A stretch of DNA of 64,000 nucleotides from Planosporangium mesophilum (lineage in GTDB: Bacteria > Actinomycetota > Actinomycetes > Mycobacteriales > Micromonosporaceae). Of this stretch, positions 7,998 to 18,900 are shown one piece after another. Location of the stretch: contig NZ_BOON01000001.1 of the NCBI RefSeq assembly GCF_016863255.1, positions 1 to 64,000 on the forward strand, read 5' to 3'. Each line of letters begins with the position of its first letter. Within the stretch, counting starts at the first letter, position 1. A model generated the notes under the pieces. It did not search any database. It was not told the origin of the DNA and saw only the letters and a list, made by a program, of their open reading frames with translations. The translations under genes were made by a program, and so were the position numbers.

Positions 7998-8114
7998 CTA
8001 GCCACTCCCCCACTCGCGGCCCGACTCCCAGTGTTTGCCCTGCCTGTTGTAGAAGCCTTCGATGTTCAGACCGTTACCGGCCCAGGCCCATTTGTCTGGA
8101 TCCAATTTGCGAGC
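7998..8114 (-). pseudogene. Orphan C-terminal toxin-tip fragment
   Basis: After an in-frame TAG, 38 codons read like genuine protein, not random GC-rich frame: KLDPDKWAWAGNGLN then IEGFYNRQGKHWESG, stopping at TAG directly before the GTG of the 7503-7997 gene. There is no start codon or ribosome site. Rhs/WapA loci commonly keep displaced tip fragments with their cognate immunity genes, and this fits that pattern. It would be silent unless recombined onto the Rhs gene. Confidence 0.5.
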
Positions 8115-8154
8115 CTATCCCCGGCCGAGGGCGTCTGGTCAGTACAGCCGCGGC

Positions 8155-8562
8155 TCACCACAAATGAGGTCGGCACGGGTGCTCCCGCTCGTTCCCGCCC
8201 TCCCAGCTCGCCAGCGCCCGATTCTTCTTCTCCCCGGTCGGCGTCAGGAACTGCCAGTACTGGAGCATTACCGAGTGCGCCTCGTCAGGGGTGTACGTCG
8301 TCGACCCACCCTCCGGGCTGAGGCTCTCCACTGTGACACCGAAGGGCGTGAACCGGGTATAGCACGAGTTCCCCTCCCACTCGTCAAGAGCAGACCGACC
8401 GAACCGGACGTCCTCCACGCACGACAACACGTCGAGACAGTCCGGCGCATACGCCTGGATGTCCGACGTCAACCACGAGCCGAGGTCCCGATAGTGAGCA
8501 TCGCGACTCCTGGAGAGGACAAACCCACGCTCGTGCCGGTAAAAGTCGATCAGATCAGTCAT
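8155..8562 (-). CDS. Immunity-like protein (paralogue of the 7503 gene)
   Basis: A 135-residue soluble protein, tandem paralogue of the product of 7503-7997. It ends at the shared HPCRPHLW, where the neighbour continues for 29 residues. Acidic, no membrane segment, unknown family. ATG 8562 is preceded by AAGGA at suitable spacing; a TTG one codon earlier is less likely. The upstream 90 bases hold a possible decayed toxin tip. Its position in the array after Rhs suggests an immunity function (inference). Confidence 0.7.
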   Translation of the reverse strand: MTDLIDFYRHERGFVLSRSRDAHYRDLGSWLTSDIQAYAPDCLDVLSCVEDVRFGRSALDEWEGNSCYTRFTPFGVTVESLSPEGGSTTYTPDEAHSVMLQYWQFLTPTGEKKNRALASWEGGNEREHPCRPHLW

Positions 8563-8696
8563 CAAAATCCTTCATCAGCGGCCACCCCGAGCTCCAGTGG
8601 CTGGGGACCGGCAACAGCCTTGAGGTCGAGGGTTTCCATAACACGCAACGCAGCCGGCATCAGAGACAACCGTTGACCGGATGCCCGGTTGATTCC

Positions 8697-8733
8697 CCGC
8701 TGCCGGCCCGACCGATGCCCCGGCCGGCAGCGG
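8697..8733 (-). terminator. Hairpin downstream of Clp-N-repeat gene 1
   Basis: A perfect 12-bp GC-rich inverted repeat (8697-8708 with 8722-8733) around a 13-nt loop, 58 bases after the stop of the 8791-9984 gene. There is no U-tract, as is usual in high-GC actinobacteria. It may limit read-through from the Rhs operon into the immunity array. Confidence 0.5.
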
Positions 8734-8790
8734 TCGCGGTACGGGCCCGATGAGAGTCCACCGCTTCGGCGTCACCGTCCGCATCGCAGG

Positions 8791-9984
8791 TCATCTGCCG
8801 GCCAAGGCCGCGTTGACAGCGTCCCGTACCACCCGCAGTTCTACTCCGGACAGCCGGAAGATCGAATAGAGGTCATCGTCCGGCGCCTCGAGGACCGCGG
8901 CGATGAGATGATCGGTACCGACATGGGCGTGGCCCACTCGGGAAGTGATGGCCTTCGCCCGGTCCCGTGCCCGGACCGCGTCGACGGTCCAGGGAGGCCC
9001 GCGGCGCCCGGTACGCGGGCTCTCCGGTGCGAGATCGCGGCCGCTGTCGCCCGCCAGATCGGCCGCCTCGACCGCGAGGTCCCGGTACGCCACCCGGTTG
9101 CGCAGGATCCTTACGGCTTCGTTGTGCGGTGCAAGGTCCGCCCGAAGGGTGGCACCGCGTACCGCAAGCTGATCCTCCAGTGAGGACACCGCGAGCACCA
9201 GATGCGCGGGCGTGACGCACTGATGGCCGAGCCGGACCGCTTGCCGGTTCGCCTCGGCGTCCAGCGCGTGCAGGATGGGCCCCGCATCGGTGCGTCTGAC
9301 TATGTGCGCACGCACTACGGCGGCAATGACCCGTACCGGCCACGAAGCGCCGCTGACGAGTCCGACGGCTCGCAGCAGATCCAGGGTCGGCGTCCACGGC
9401 CGAACATAGGTGCGCAGGGCTCCATCCTGTCTCAACCGCCGGACCAGCTCGCGCGCGTCGACCCCGCCTCGATCCATCAGCTCCCGGGCACGGCTGCCTT
9501 CGATGCCGAGCAGCGCGACCAGCAGACGCGCGACGTTGACGTACGCCACCCCTTCAGCATGGGCGTCGGCAACCGCCAGCCGCACGGCGGCCCGTACCGC
9601 GCCGCTCCACTCCGGCATCGGGCGCGACCCCTGGTCGGAATCCTTCCCACCGCGCGCGCCCCAGGATTGCCAGGCGGCTTCGTGCAGCGCCGCCGCCGCG
9701 CCCAGATCCACCTCGTGCGAGGCGGCGACGCCCGGATCGAGGTCCGGGCTGGCCCAGCCGCCGTCGTGGGGCCGATCACCGTCCGCGCGCCGTAGCGCAC
9801 GGACAGCCTCGGCGACGCTCGGTTGGGAACGCGCCAGGCGATCGAGGCATTCGCGGAGCACCACATCCGTTCCCACGGTCTGGGCGCCCGTTTTGGCCGC
9901 AGTGCGGTAACAGGCGGCGAGCGTGCCCGTCACCCCGCTACCGATGGAGGGGACCCAGACCATCACCATGCTCGCCTCGATCAT
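8791..9984 (-). CDS. Clp-N-repeat protein coupled to the Rhs toxin (paralogue 1)
   Basis: A 397-residue protein with about four Clp_N-like segments: TVGTDVVLREC near 36, YVNVARLLVALLG near 147, CVTPAHLVLAVSSL near 247 and HVGTDHLIAAVLEAPDDD near 358. The last one best matches the ClpC N-domain pattern, a GT(D/E)HLL core followed by a VELRVVRDAV tail. There is no AAA+ module or Walker motif. The ATG at 9984 overlaps the Rhs stop codon (ATGA) and uses GGAAGAG inside the Rhs frame, so translation should be coupled to the toxin. That position is where a cognate immunity gene is expected; a chaperone or toxin-release role is the alternative. Confidence 0.7.
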   Translation of the reverse strand: MIEASMVMVWVPSIGSGVTGTLAACYRTAAKTGAQTVGTDVVLRECLDRLARSQPSVAEAVRALRRADGDRPHDGGWASPDLDPGVAASHEVDLGAAAALHEAAWQSWGARGGKDSDQGSRPMPEWSGAVRAAVRLAVADAHAEGVAYVNVARLLVALLGIEGSRARELMDRGGVDARELVRRLRQDGALRTYVRPWTPTLDLLRAVGLVSGASWPVRVIAAVVRAHIVRRTDAGPILHALDAEANRQAVRLGHQCVTPAHLVLAVSSLEDQLAVRGATLRADLAPHNEAVRILRNRVAYRDLAVEAADLAGDSGRDLAPESPRTGRRGPPWTVDAVRARDRAKAITSRVGHAHVGTDHLIAAVLEAPDDDLYSIFRLSGVELRVVRDAVNAALAGR

Positions 9985-12900
9985 CTCTTCCCGCGCCGGC
10001 CCACGATGACTCGTTGACCCATCTCGAGGACGTAACCGGCAACCTTTAGCACGGGTGCTGCCCATGATGGTTTGTCCGAGCCCAGTCCCGTCGCCAGGTT
10101 ATCGAGCGTCTCACCGAGTTTGCCCCCCGGCTCCACACCGCCCTGGGCGCTCACCAGATCCGGTCTGATCTTGTCAATAGCGTTGAGCCGGCCGTGACGG
10201 CCTCTTTCAGGAGCTGCGTGCCGGGGCGAGTAGTCGCCTTCGTCCGCGCGGTGGGTACCTTCGTAGCCCGGGTCGTCCGTGCGGTGCGCGCCGGTGTAGC
10301 TCTTGCCGCAGTTGTGGACCAGTACCGACGTGTTCGCCGCGACGACGTAGTACGTGTGGTCACCGTCGACGGTCAGGTTGTAGACGCGCTGGTCGTGAGC
10401 GGTCCACCGGTTGACGGCCGTGACCTGGACGTACGTCCCCGCCGACGTCCGCAGCAGCGAGCCGACCCGCAGCTCGGTGGCGTCGACCCACCTGTCCAGA
10501 TCCTCGACCCAGAACGGGTGGTGGTCGGTCGCCACGATGACCCCGGTCCCGTCACCACCGGTTCCATCGGTGTCGACGGTGACCTCGACCAGGTTCTTGT
10601 CGCCCTGCCCGACGATGGTGTCCACGACCGGGCGGGCCTCGCTCTCACCCGTCGACGGGTCGGTGGCCAGCACCTGGTCGCCGATCTCCACCTGATCGAT
10701 CGGCTTCTGGCTGCCATCTGCCATCAGCACCGCCGTGCCCGGGGCGAAGCTGTTGCTCTCCAGGCAGCCCTCGCCGGCCCTGGCTGCGCTCGCGCCGCCG
10801 GACCGGCCCGCTCCGCTGAGCAGGCCCCCGCTCAGCTTGCCGCTGACCATGCTGCCGAGTTCGGCGCGCGCGGCGGAGACGCCCTCGCTGATCGCGGCCC
10901 TGGCACCGCCGCTCAGGGCCCGTACGCCGGCGCCGAGGGCCTGGCCCCCGATCGAGCCCAGCCCACCGGTCAAGCCGCCGATCGCGCCCTGGGTAACGGC
11001 GTTGCCGAGCATCTCCTTCCAGCCGTGACCGCCCTCGACCATGTCGTGGACGATCGAGCCGACCGCGCCCGCGAGCGCGCCACAGGCGACCGCGCCGACG
11101 CCGGTCCAGCCGATCAGGGCGCCGCAGCCGAGGCCGACGATGGCCCCCGCGGCGAACCCCGCGATGGTCGCCGCGTGGGTCTCCACGAAGTCCCCGACGG
11201 CGCTGGCGGCCTTGGAGAGGGTGTCCAGCAGCGGGCCGGCGGCCTCGACCGCCTTGTTGTAGAGGTTCTGTACCGACTTGTAGCCGTCGTTGACGACGTC
11301 GCGGACGGTGGACACCACCGCGGCGGGCAGGTGCGCGGCCGCGGAGACCACCGTCTTGAGCCCGGTGTACAGCGGCTTGACGGCGGCCGCCAGCGCAGGC
11401 AGCGGGCTGTGCTTGATGGCGTACGAGACCGCCTGCTTGGCCTGCGCGGTGATCTGTTTTGCCTTGGCCACCGCCGCGGCCCGGACCTGCTCGGCCTTGT
11501 CCTTGGCCCAGTTGGTGAAGCCCTTGTCCCGGATCTGTTGCACCTGGTTGGAGACCCAGTGGACGGCGGTGCTGATGGCGCTGGCGGCCTTGTCGATCAG
11601 CCACCGGGCGCCGTCCAGCAGGGCGTTCCCGGCCGCCTTGAGGCCGGACCAGACCGCCGAGGCGCCCGCCACGATGGCGTTGCCGACGGCCTTGGCGCCG
11701 GAGACGATCGCGTTGCCGACCTTCTTGAGCCACTTGGGCCAGTGCCCGTCCGGGTCGCTGGCGTCCAGCGGGTCGCCACCGGCGTACGTGTACCGGTTGG
11801 CCAGGATGGACTCCCCGCCGGTGTAGTCGACCGAGTCCCGCGAGACGAAGGTGGCGGAGCCGGGGTCGTACCACCGGGCGCCCATGTCGACCTGGCCGGT
11901 GCCCGGATCGGTCCAGTCGCCCTGGAAACCGATCCGGCCGGTGTCGCCGCTGCGCGCGGTGACCTGGCCGAACGGGTCGTACGTGGTCGACTCGGCCGGC
12001 GTGGTCGGGCTCGCGTCGGCCGGGTCGAGGGCGGCCACGACGTCGCCGTGCTGGTCGGCCAGGGTCAGCCTCTTCGTCTTGCCCGTCGAGACGGCCAGCA
12101 GGTCGTCGGCCGGTCCACGGGCATACGTCTCGGTGCCGTCGGAGACCGGGTTGTCGGTGGCGTCGGCGTAGCTGAACGGGGTCCCGTTCCGGCTGGCGAC
12201 CCGGTCCAGGCCGTCGTAGGTGTAGTTCTGCCCGGCACCGGAGACCAGCCGGTCGAACGCGTCGAACGAGTACCGCTCGGTCAGCCCCGAGCTGGTCCGC
12301 GACGCGAGAGTGCCCCGGGCCGTGTACGCGTAGGTGTAGTCGCCGTCGGAGAGCAGGCGGTTGCGCTCGTCGTACCGGGCGGTCTTCGGGCCAGCCTGCA
12401 CCCGGTTGCCGGAGTCGTCCCAGCCGTACGCCGTGCTGCCGCCCGGCCCGGTCCAGGAGGTGAGCCGGCCCGCGAAGTCGTAGCCGTAGGTGTTGTCACC
12501 CGCTCCGGCGACGCCGGCCGTCGTCTTGCGCGTCAGATGGTTGCCGAGGTCGTAGCCGTACCCGACGGACGCGACCGTCTGTCCGGCGGCGTTGCGCAGG
12601 GTGTCCGAGGCGACCCGTCCCAGGTTGTCGTACTCGTACGTGCGCACCCGGCCGGCGCCGTAGTCGACGGTCTTGAACTGGCCGGCCGCGTCGTACCCGA
12701 CGGTCTGCTTGGTGCTGGTGAGCGCGTCGGTCAGCGTCGCCAACCGCCCCCTGCTGTACGTGTAGCTGGTCGTGCCGGCGGCGTCGGCCCGGGAGGTGAG
12801 CCGGCCGTCCTGGTCGTAGGAGAAGGTGCCCGACCCGGCCGGTCCGGCGGCGGTGAGCAGCGCGCCACGGTCGTTGTAGGCGTACGTGTTCGTACCGCTC

Positions 12901-15900
12901 GGCGTGCTGACCTTCGTCAGCCGGCCGGCCAGGTCGTAACCCAGGCTCCGCGCGGCGGTCGCCGACTCGGCGCCGCTGCCGGTCTCGCCGGTCAACCGGC
13001 CGGCCGCGTCGTACGCGCGCTGCCGGGTGACACCGCCGGGCGCGGCGAGGGTGACCGCCTGCCCGGCCGCGTCGTACCCGACCGTCCAGGTCCGGTCCGC
13101 GGCGTTCGGCTGCGGCGCCGTCGACGGTTCGATCACGGATTCGGGCAGGCCGAGGCTGTTGACCCCGAAGATGGTCGAGTTGCCGCGGCCGTCGCTGTAG
13201 CGGGTGCGGTTACCGGCCGCGTCGTAGCCGAACGTCGTGGTGATCGACCTGCCGTCGCTGACCGGCTCCACCTGCTTGACGAGCTGGTTCGCCGCGTCGT
13301 AGGTGTAGCTGGTGGTGTGGTTCAGCGGATCGGTCGACGAGGCCAGGTTGCCGACCGGGTCATAGCCGTAGCGCTGGCTGCGCAGCACGGTGCCGTCGGG
13401 CGCGAGATCCGATTCGCTGGAGACGCGGCCGAAACCGTCGTGGGAGGTGACGGACGCCCGCCCGAGCGCGTCCACGGTGCGCACGTTGCGGCCGGCGAAG
13501 TCGTAGCCCATTTCGGTGCTGACTCCGGCCGGGTCGGTGGCCTTGATCAGCTCTCCGACCGCGTCGTACACGTTGACGGTGGTCTCACCGCCGGGCGTCA
13601 CCATGCTGGTCAGGTTGTTGGCGTCGTCGTAGCCGAACTTCGTGGTGAAGGTGTCGGCGACGGGCTTGCGCTCCACCTGGGTGAGGGTCACCTTGCGGTC
13701 GAGGTCGTCGTAGGTCGTCTCGACCCGCGCGCCGGTCGGGTCGGTGACCGACAGGAGTTCGCCGGTGCGGGTGTACGTGTACCGCCACACCGCCCGCTCG
13801 TCGTTGGTGGTGCCCGGCTCGTCCCGGCTCACCATCCGGTTGAGCCGGTCGTACCCGTAGCGGGTGCTGTTGCCCAGCGGGTCGACGGTCTCGACCAGGT
13901 TACCGAGCCCGTCGTAGCTGGACCTGGTGACCGGGATGACCGGGCTGCCGCCTGGCGGGGTGTACGTGGGCTCAGTCACGGTCACCGGGCGGCCGAGCTT
14001 GTCGTACCCGGTGCGGGTGACGTTGCCCAGCTCGTCCTTGCTCGCGACCGCCTCGTCGAAGGCGTTGTAGCCGGTCACCTGGGTCGGCCGCACCGTCTGC
14101 GGCGCCCCGCCGCCGCTCTCCGCCGCGACCGGCGGCCCGATCGCCGTGACCAGGCGCCCCGCCTCGTCGTAGCTGAAGGTCGACGTGTACGCCGCCGGGT
14201 CGGCACCGGTCGCCGTGCCCCGCGCGTCGGTGGTGGAGGTGAGCAGCCCCCGCTGGTCGTACGCGTACGAGGTGACCTGGCTGGTGCCGTCGCCGAGCAC
14301 CGTCCGGGTCCTGACCAGTCCGTCGTCGCCGTAGGCGTAGCTGACGACCTCGCTGCCGCCCGCGTCGAAGCCGGGAACGTTGGAGGACTTGCCCGTCGTG
14401 GTGGATTTGGTGACGTTCCCGTTGAGGTCGTACTCGAAGCTGGTGGTGCGCGCCAGGCCGCCGGGATCGGTGACGGTGGACACGACCTCCCCGTTCCTGC
14501 CGACCGCCTGCGAGGTGGTGAGCTTGCCGTTTCCGGCCACCTGCTTGATCCGGTTACCCGCCCCGTCGTAGGTGTCCGTTTCGATGACGTAGTCACGGGT
14601 CGTGCCGTCCGGGTTGTGCAACTTCTTCAGGACCGAGCTCTTGAGCAGGTCGTCGTCGTAGTACTGGTACTCGATCCGGCGGCCCATGGCGTCGGTGTCG
14701 CTGGCCAGACGCCCGGCGTAGTCGTACGAGTAGGAGTGCAGCACCAGGTAGTCGGCGCCGGGGGTCGGGTCGCCCGAGCCCTTCGGATCCCCGTTCCACG
14801 AACGCAGCCGGATCTCGGCGACGGAGTTGCGCGCGGTGTACGCGTAGTCGTACCGGTTCTCGTTGGCGTCCACGATGGACGTCTTGTTGCCGAACAGGTC
14901 GTACTCGTACGTCGTCTCCTGACCTTCGGCGTCGACCACCCGGCGCTGGTGCCCGTGGCTGTCGTACTCCATCGTCGTGGTCCTGGTCGGGTCGCCGCCG
15001 AGCAGATCGCTCACGTCGACCTGGACCAGGTTGCCGTCTTCGTCGTAGGTGTTGGTGACTCTGCGCTGGTGGCGTACTCCGGTGACGGCGTCGGTGGTCG
15101 CCGGTTCGGTGACGGTCTTCAGCCGGGACGCGTAGTCGTACGTGAAGGTGGTCACCACACCGGCCGGGAAGCTGTCGGAGCTCTCCTTCTTGGAGATACT
15201 GCGCCCCAGCTCGTCGTACGTACTCTCGACGACGAGGCCGGTCGGCTTCGTCACCCGGCCCAGATCGCCGTTGGAGTAATAGGCGTAGCTGGTGACCCGG
15301 TTGCGGGCGTCGGTGGTGGTGAGCGGCAGGCCGGCCGGCGTGAGGCCACCGTTGATGCCCGACGCGTTCGCGCCGTTGGTGTACGTGTGCCTGATGAAGC
15401 TGCCGTCCGGGTTGGTCTGGGTGTCGAGCTTGCCGGTCGGCGTGTAGGTGTAGCGGGTCCGGTAGGTGTTGTCGGTGGCGCTGGCCGAACGCCCGTCCCG
15501 CTGCTCGGTCGGCAGCTGGTTACGCGGGTCGAACGGGTTGGCCGACGCGGCCGGGTAGGTCCAGTACGTGGTGTAGCACTCGTTGCTGCTGGCGTCGCGG
15601 CAGGTCTTGCGCGACGTCACGTTGCCGCGATCGTCGAAGGTCTGCGTCACCTGGTCGCCGTTCTCGTTGGTGACGACGTCCTGGAAGCCCTGCTCGTTGT
15701 AGGAGAAGCTGCGGATCGCCATCCCGTTCAAGGGGTGGTTGACGAAGACCGGACCGCCCGAGTCTCCCGGGATCACCGTGCAGAACGAGGGGTCGTTGGG
15801 GTCGGGCTTGCTGCACGTCGGCGTCGGTGATGGTGACGGGGTCGGCGACGGGGTCGAGCCGGGGCGGTCCTCGTCCCGGATCTCCAGCCCCAGCGGGGTA

Positions 15901-18900
15901 CCCGAGCGCAGCATCCGCCCGGCGATCGCGTCGTACTCGTACAGGTTGGGCCGGTTGGCCGGGTCGAGCACCTGCACGCTGCGGCGCAGGTCGCTGTCGC
16001 CGCCGTACACCGCCGGCGCGCCGATCTTCCAGGTGCCGCCGTTGCGGTCGGTGTAGCGCTGGACCCGGTCCAGGTTTCCGTCGTACGACACCTCGGCGGC
16101 CACCCGGCCGCTGGGCAGCGTCACCTTGGTCATCTCGTCGGCGGCGGCCGTACCCAGCCGGTAGTGCGCGCTCGCCGCCACCGGCCCGAGCGGGTGCGAG
16201 TACACCGCGACCTCGTCGATGACGCCGTTGAAGTACCGCTGGGCGGTGCTGCCCCAGTTCGGCCAGGAGGCGGGCGTGCTGGCGTACGCCGCGCCGATCT
16301 GGTTGAACGTCAGCAGGGAGCTGTCGACCGTGCCGCCGGTCACCTCGCCGGACCTGGCCCCGTCGACGTACAGCGTCTGGGTCGAGCCGGTCACCGACAA
16401 CACGACGTGGTGCCACTTCCCGTCGTTGACCGGTCCGGAGGACACCACCGGTGCGATGGCTCCGGTGGCGAACTGGCCGCGTACCTTGCCGTCGGTGCCG
16501 ACGTACAGGATCGGCACGCCGGTGGTGGACGCTTTGCCCAGCGCGGCGTCCTGGTAACCCAGCAGCGGCCCACCGGTGCTGGTCAGCGGCGTCTTGAACC
16601 ACAGCTCGACGGCCGCGTCGCGGCTCTTCTTCAGCAGGCCCTTCGGTAGCTCCAGATAGGACGAACTGCCGTTGAACGTCGCCGCGGTGTTGCCCGCACC
16701 GGCGAGCGCGCCGGCCGCGCCGAGCGTGACGTTCTTGTAGGTGCCGGCGTCCTTGCCGAGGTTGACCGCGACGTCGCTACCGGCGCCCGTCCCCTGCGAC
16801 TCGCCCAGCCGCCAGTACGACTCGGGCTTGGAGTCGGTCACCGCGCTGCGGTAGTGCGAACCGGCGGTGTAGTCGTACTTCGTGCAGGCGCTGTCCGGCG
16901 CGCAGACCTTCGTGAGCAGGTCACCGGTGTACATGTACGTCCAGGCCAGCGGCGCGCCGCCGACCGGGTCGGTGGTGATGCTGCCGATGTGCCCGCCCGA
17001 CCAGTTGAACGTCAGCGACCGGCCGGCGGTGTTGGTCTGGCTGTTGGAGACCTGCGCCTTGGCCAGCTTGCCGGTGGCGGAGTCGTAGCTGTACACCACC
17101 GACCGGCCGTCCGCGTCGGTGACCTTCATCAGCCGGCCGGAGGCGGAGAACTGGTACGTGGTCGCCGACTTGTCGAGCAGCTTCCAGTACGAGCCGTCGA
17201 ACGTCAGGGAGGCGACCCGCCCCGGCGGGGCGGCGTAGCTGCCGTCGGGGTTGCGGCCGAACCGCACCTGCTGCCCGTCCTGGTAGGTGATCACGACGTT
17301 TCCGGACCCGTCGTCATCGGCGAGCAGCCGCATGTCGTACCGGCTCGTCCAGCCCGCGCCGAAGGCGGCGTCGCGGCGCGGATCGAGGCTGTTGTAGGTG
17401 CGCACCAGCGACAGGTCGGGTCCGGCCGTGGTGGGCGCGGCGTCGACCGCCGCGGTGCTGAAGTTGCCGACCTGGGGGTCGAACTCCTTGTCCTTGGTTC
17501 CGTAGGGCGCCGCCGCGATCCGGGAGGTGATCTCGGGCTGCGGTACCGCGGCGATCAGCGCCGAGTACGGCGAGGGCACCTCGTTGCCGGTGTCCTTGGC
17601 GAAGACCCGCCACAGGTAGGTCTTGGACCAGGCCAGCCGGCCGGCCGGGACCGTCCACGCCTGACTGGCGAGGTACCCCGAGTTGGTGCAGCCGACCGGG
17701 TTGCCGCCCGCATCGCGGTCGCAGACCTCGTACTTGAACTGCAGGCTCGATCCGGGCGGCGCGTCGATGTCGAGCGCGCGCGCCCACAATTGCGGGGTCA
17801 GGGTCGGCGTCTGGTACCCGTTCGGCGGGTACAGCTCCTGCACCACCGGCGGGATGTCGAAGACCTGAAGCACGATCCGGCCCGGCGGCACCTGGTGGTC
17901 GGTGAAGACCGCGCCGCCGGTGCGCACCATGGTGAAGTCGATGAAGTACCTGCCCGGCGGCATCGCCGAGATCGTGGCGTCGAACGTGACCTTGCCACCG
18001 CGCGGCACCGAGGCGGTCAGGTTCGCGGCGCGCTGCTGGCCCGCCGGCTCGCCCTTGTCCACGTTGTACGCGCGGTAGGCGAGGTAGTAGTCGCTCGGGG
18101 CCCAGGCGTCGGCGCTCAGGTTCGTCACCGTGACCTTGACCTTGCCGGCCTGGTTCTGCAGCACCGGCGGGTCGGGTACCGGGTTGGGGATCTCGTAGCT
18201 CGCGTTGTACGGGCTGTGCGTGACGAACAGCGAGGGGGCGTTGGCGGTGCGGCTGCCGGCGAACGTCTTCCACGCCAGCGCGTCGGTGGTGGAGGCGCGC
18301 AGCGACAGGCCGTAGTTGGCCTGGGTGCCGTCGACCCAGCGCTGCACCAGCGAGGCGCCGGCCCCGCCCAGGTCGAACAGCTCGCCCGCGGCCGGACACG
18401 ACGACCGGGACTGCCCCTGCGCGATGTAGCCGTGCGCGAACGACCGCTCGGCCAGGGCGCCCCCGACCCCCGGGCCAGGGTAGGAGTACCCCGTGCCGGG
18501 CGTCCACGCCGCGGTCACCGGATGGACGCTGACCGGTCGCGCCCGGCAGCTCGGCCCGTCGTAGTTCACGACCTGTAGCTGCGCGCCGAAGATGGTGTGG
18601 TTGCGCAGCCGGTTGACCAGACCGTCGAACTTCAGGTACGAGGCCGCCGGCACCCCACCGACATTGCCGACCATCAGGTCGGACGGGTTCGCGATCGAGC
18701 TGCTGCCGTGTACGAGCATGCTGCCGTCGGGGGTACTCGAGTCGACCGGCGGGCCGACGGTCGGGTCCAGCATCACCGGGTACACCCGGGCCGGGTCGCG
18801 CAGCCAGGCGGAGTCCAGGGTCACCTGGAGCGCCGGCCGGCCGCCCTCGGTCACGAGCTGGTACGTCACGCCCGTCGACGTGGCCGGGCCCGCCTCCGCC

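Noticed and set aside
5625-10000. Considered the Clp_N-like proteins to be full ClpC unfoldases or proteases
   Set aside because: No Walker A, Walker B or ClpP-loop motif exists in either protein, and their lengths are about half of ClpC.
15755-15800. GDSGGPV, the serine-protease active-site string, in the Rhs protein near residue 1349
   Set aside because: It follows a Pro/Ser/Thr linker and is flanked by ordinary Rhs sequence; no His or Asp triad partners or trypsin fold are visible. Probably chance or a family linker.
10194-15830. An 1878-codon open frame on the plus strand opposite the Rhs gene
   Set aside because: It is the complement of YD-repeat coding sequence; its product is Val/Arg/Gly-rich with no motif or ribosome site. 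Long antisense frames are expected in GC-rich repeat genes.
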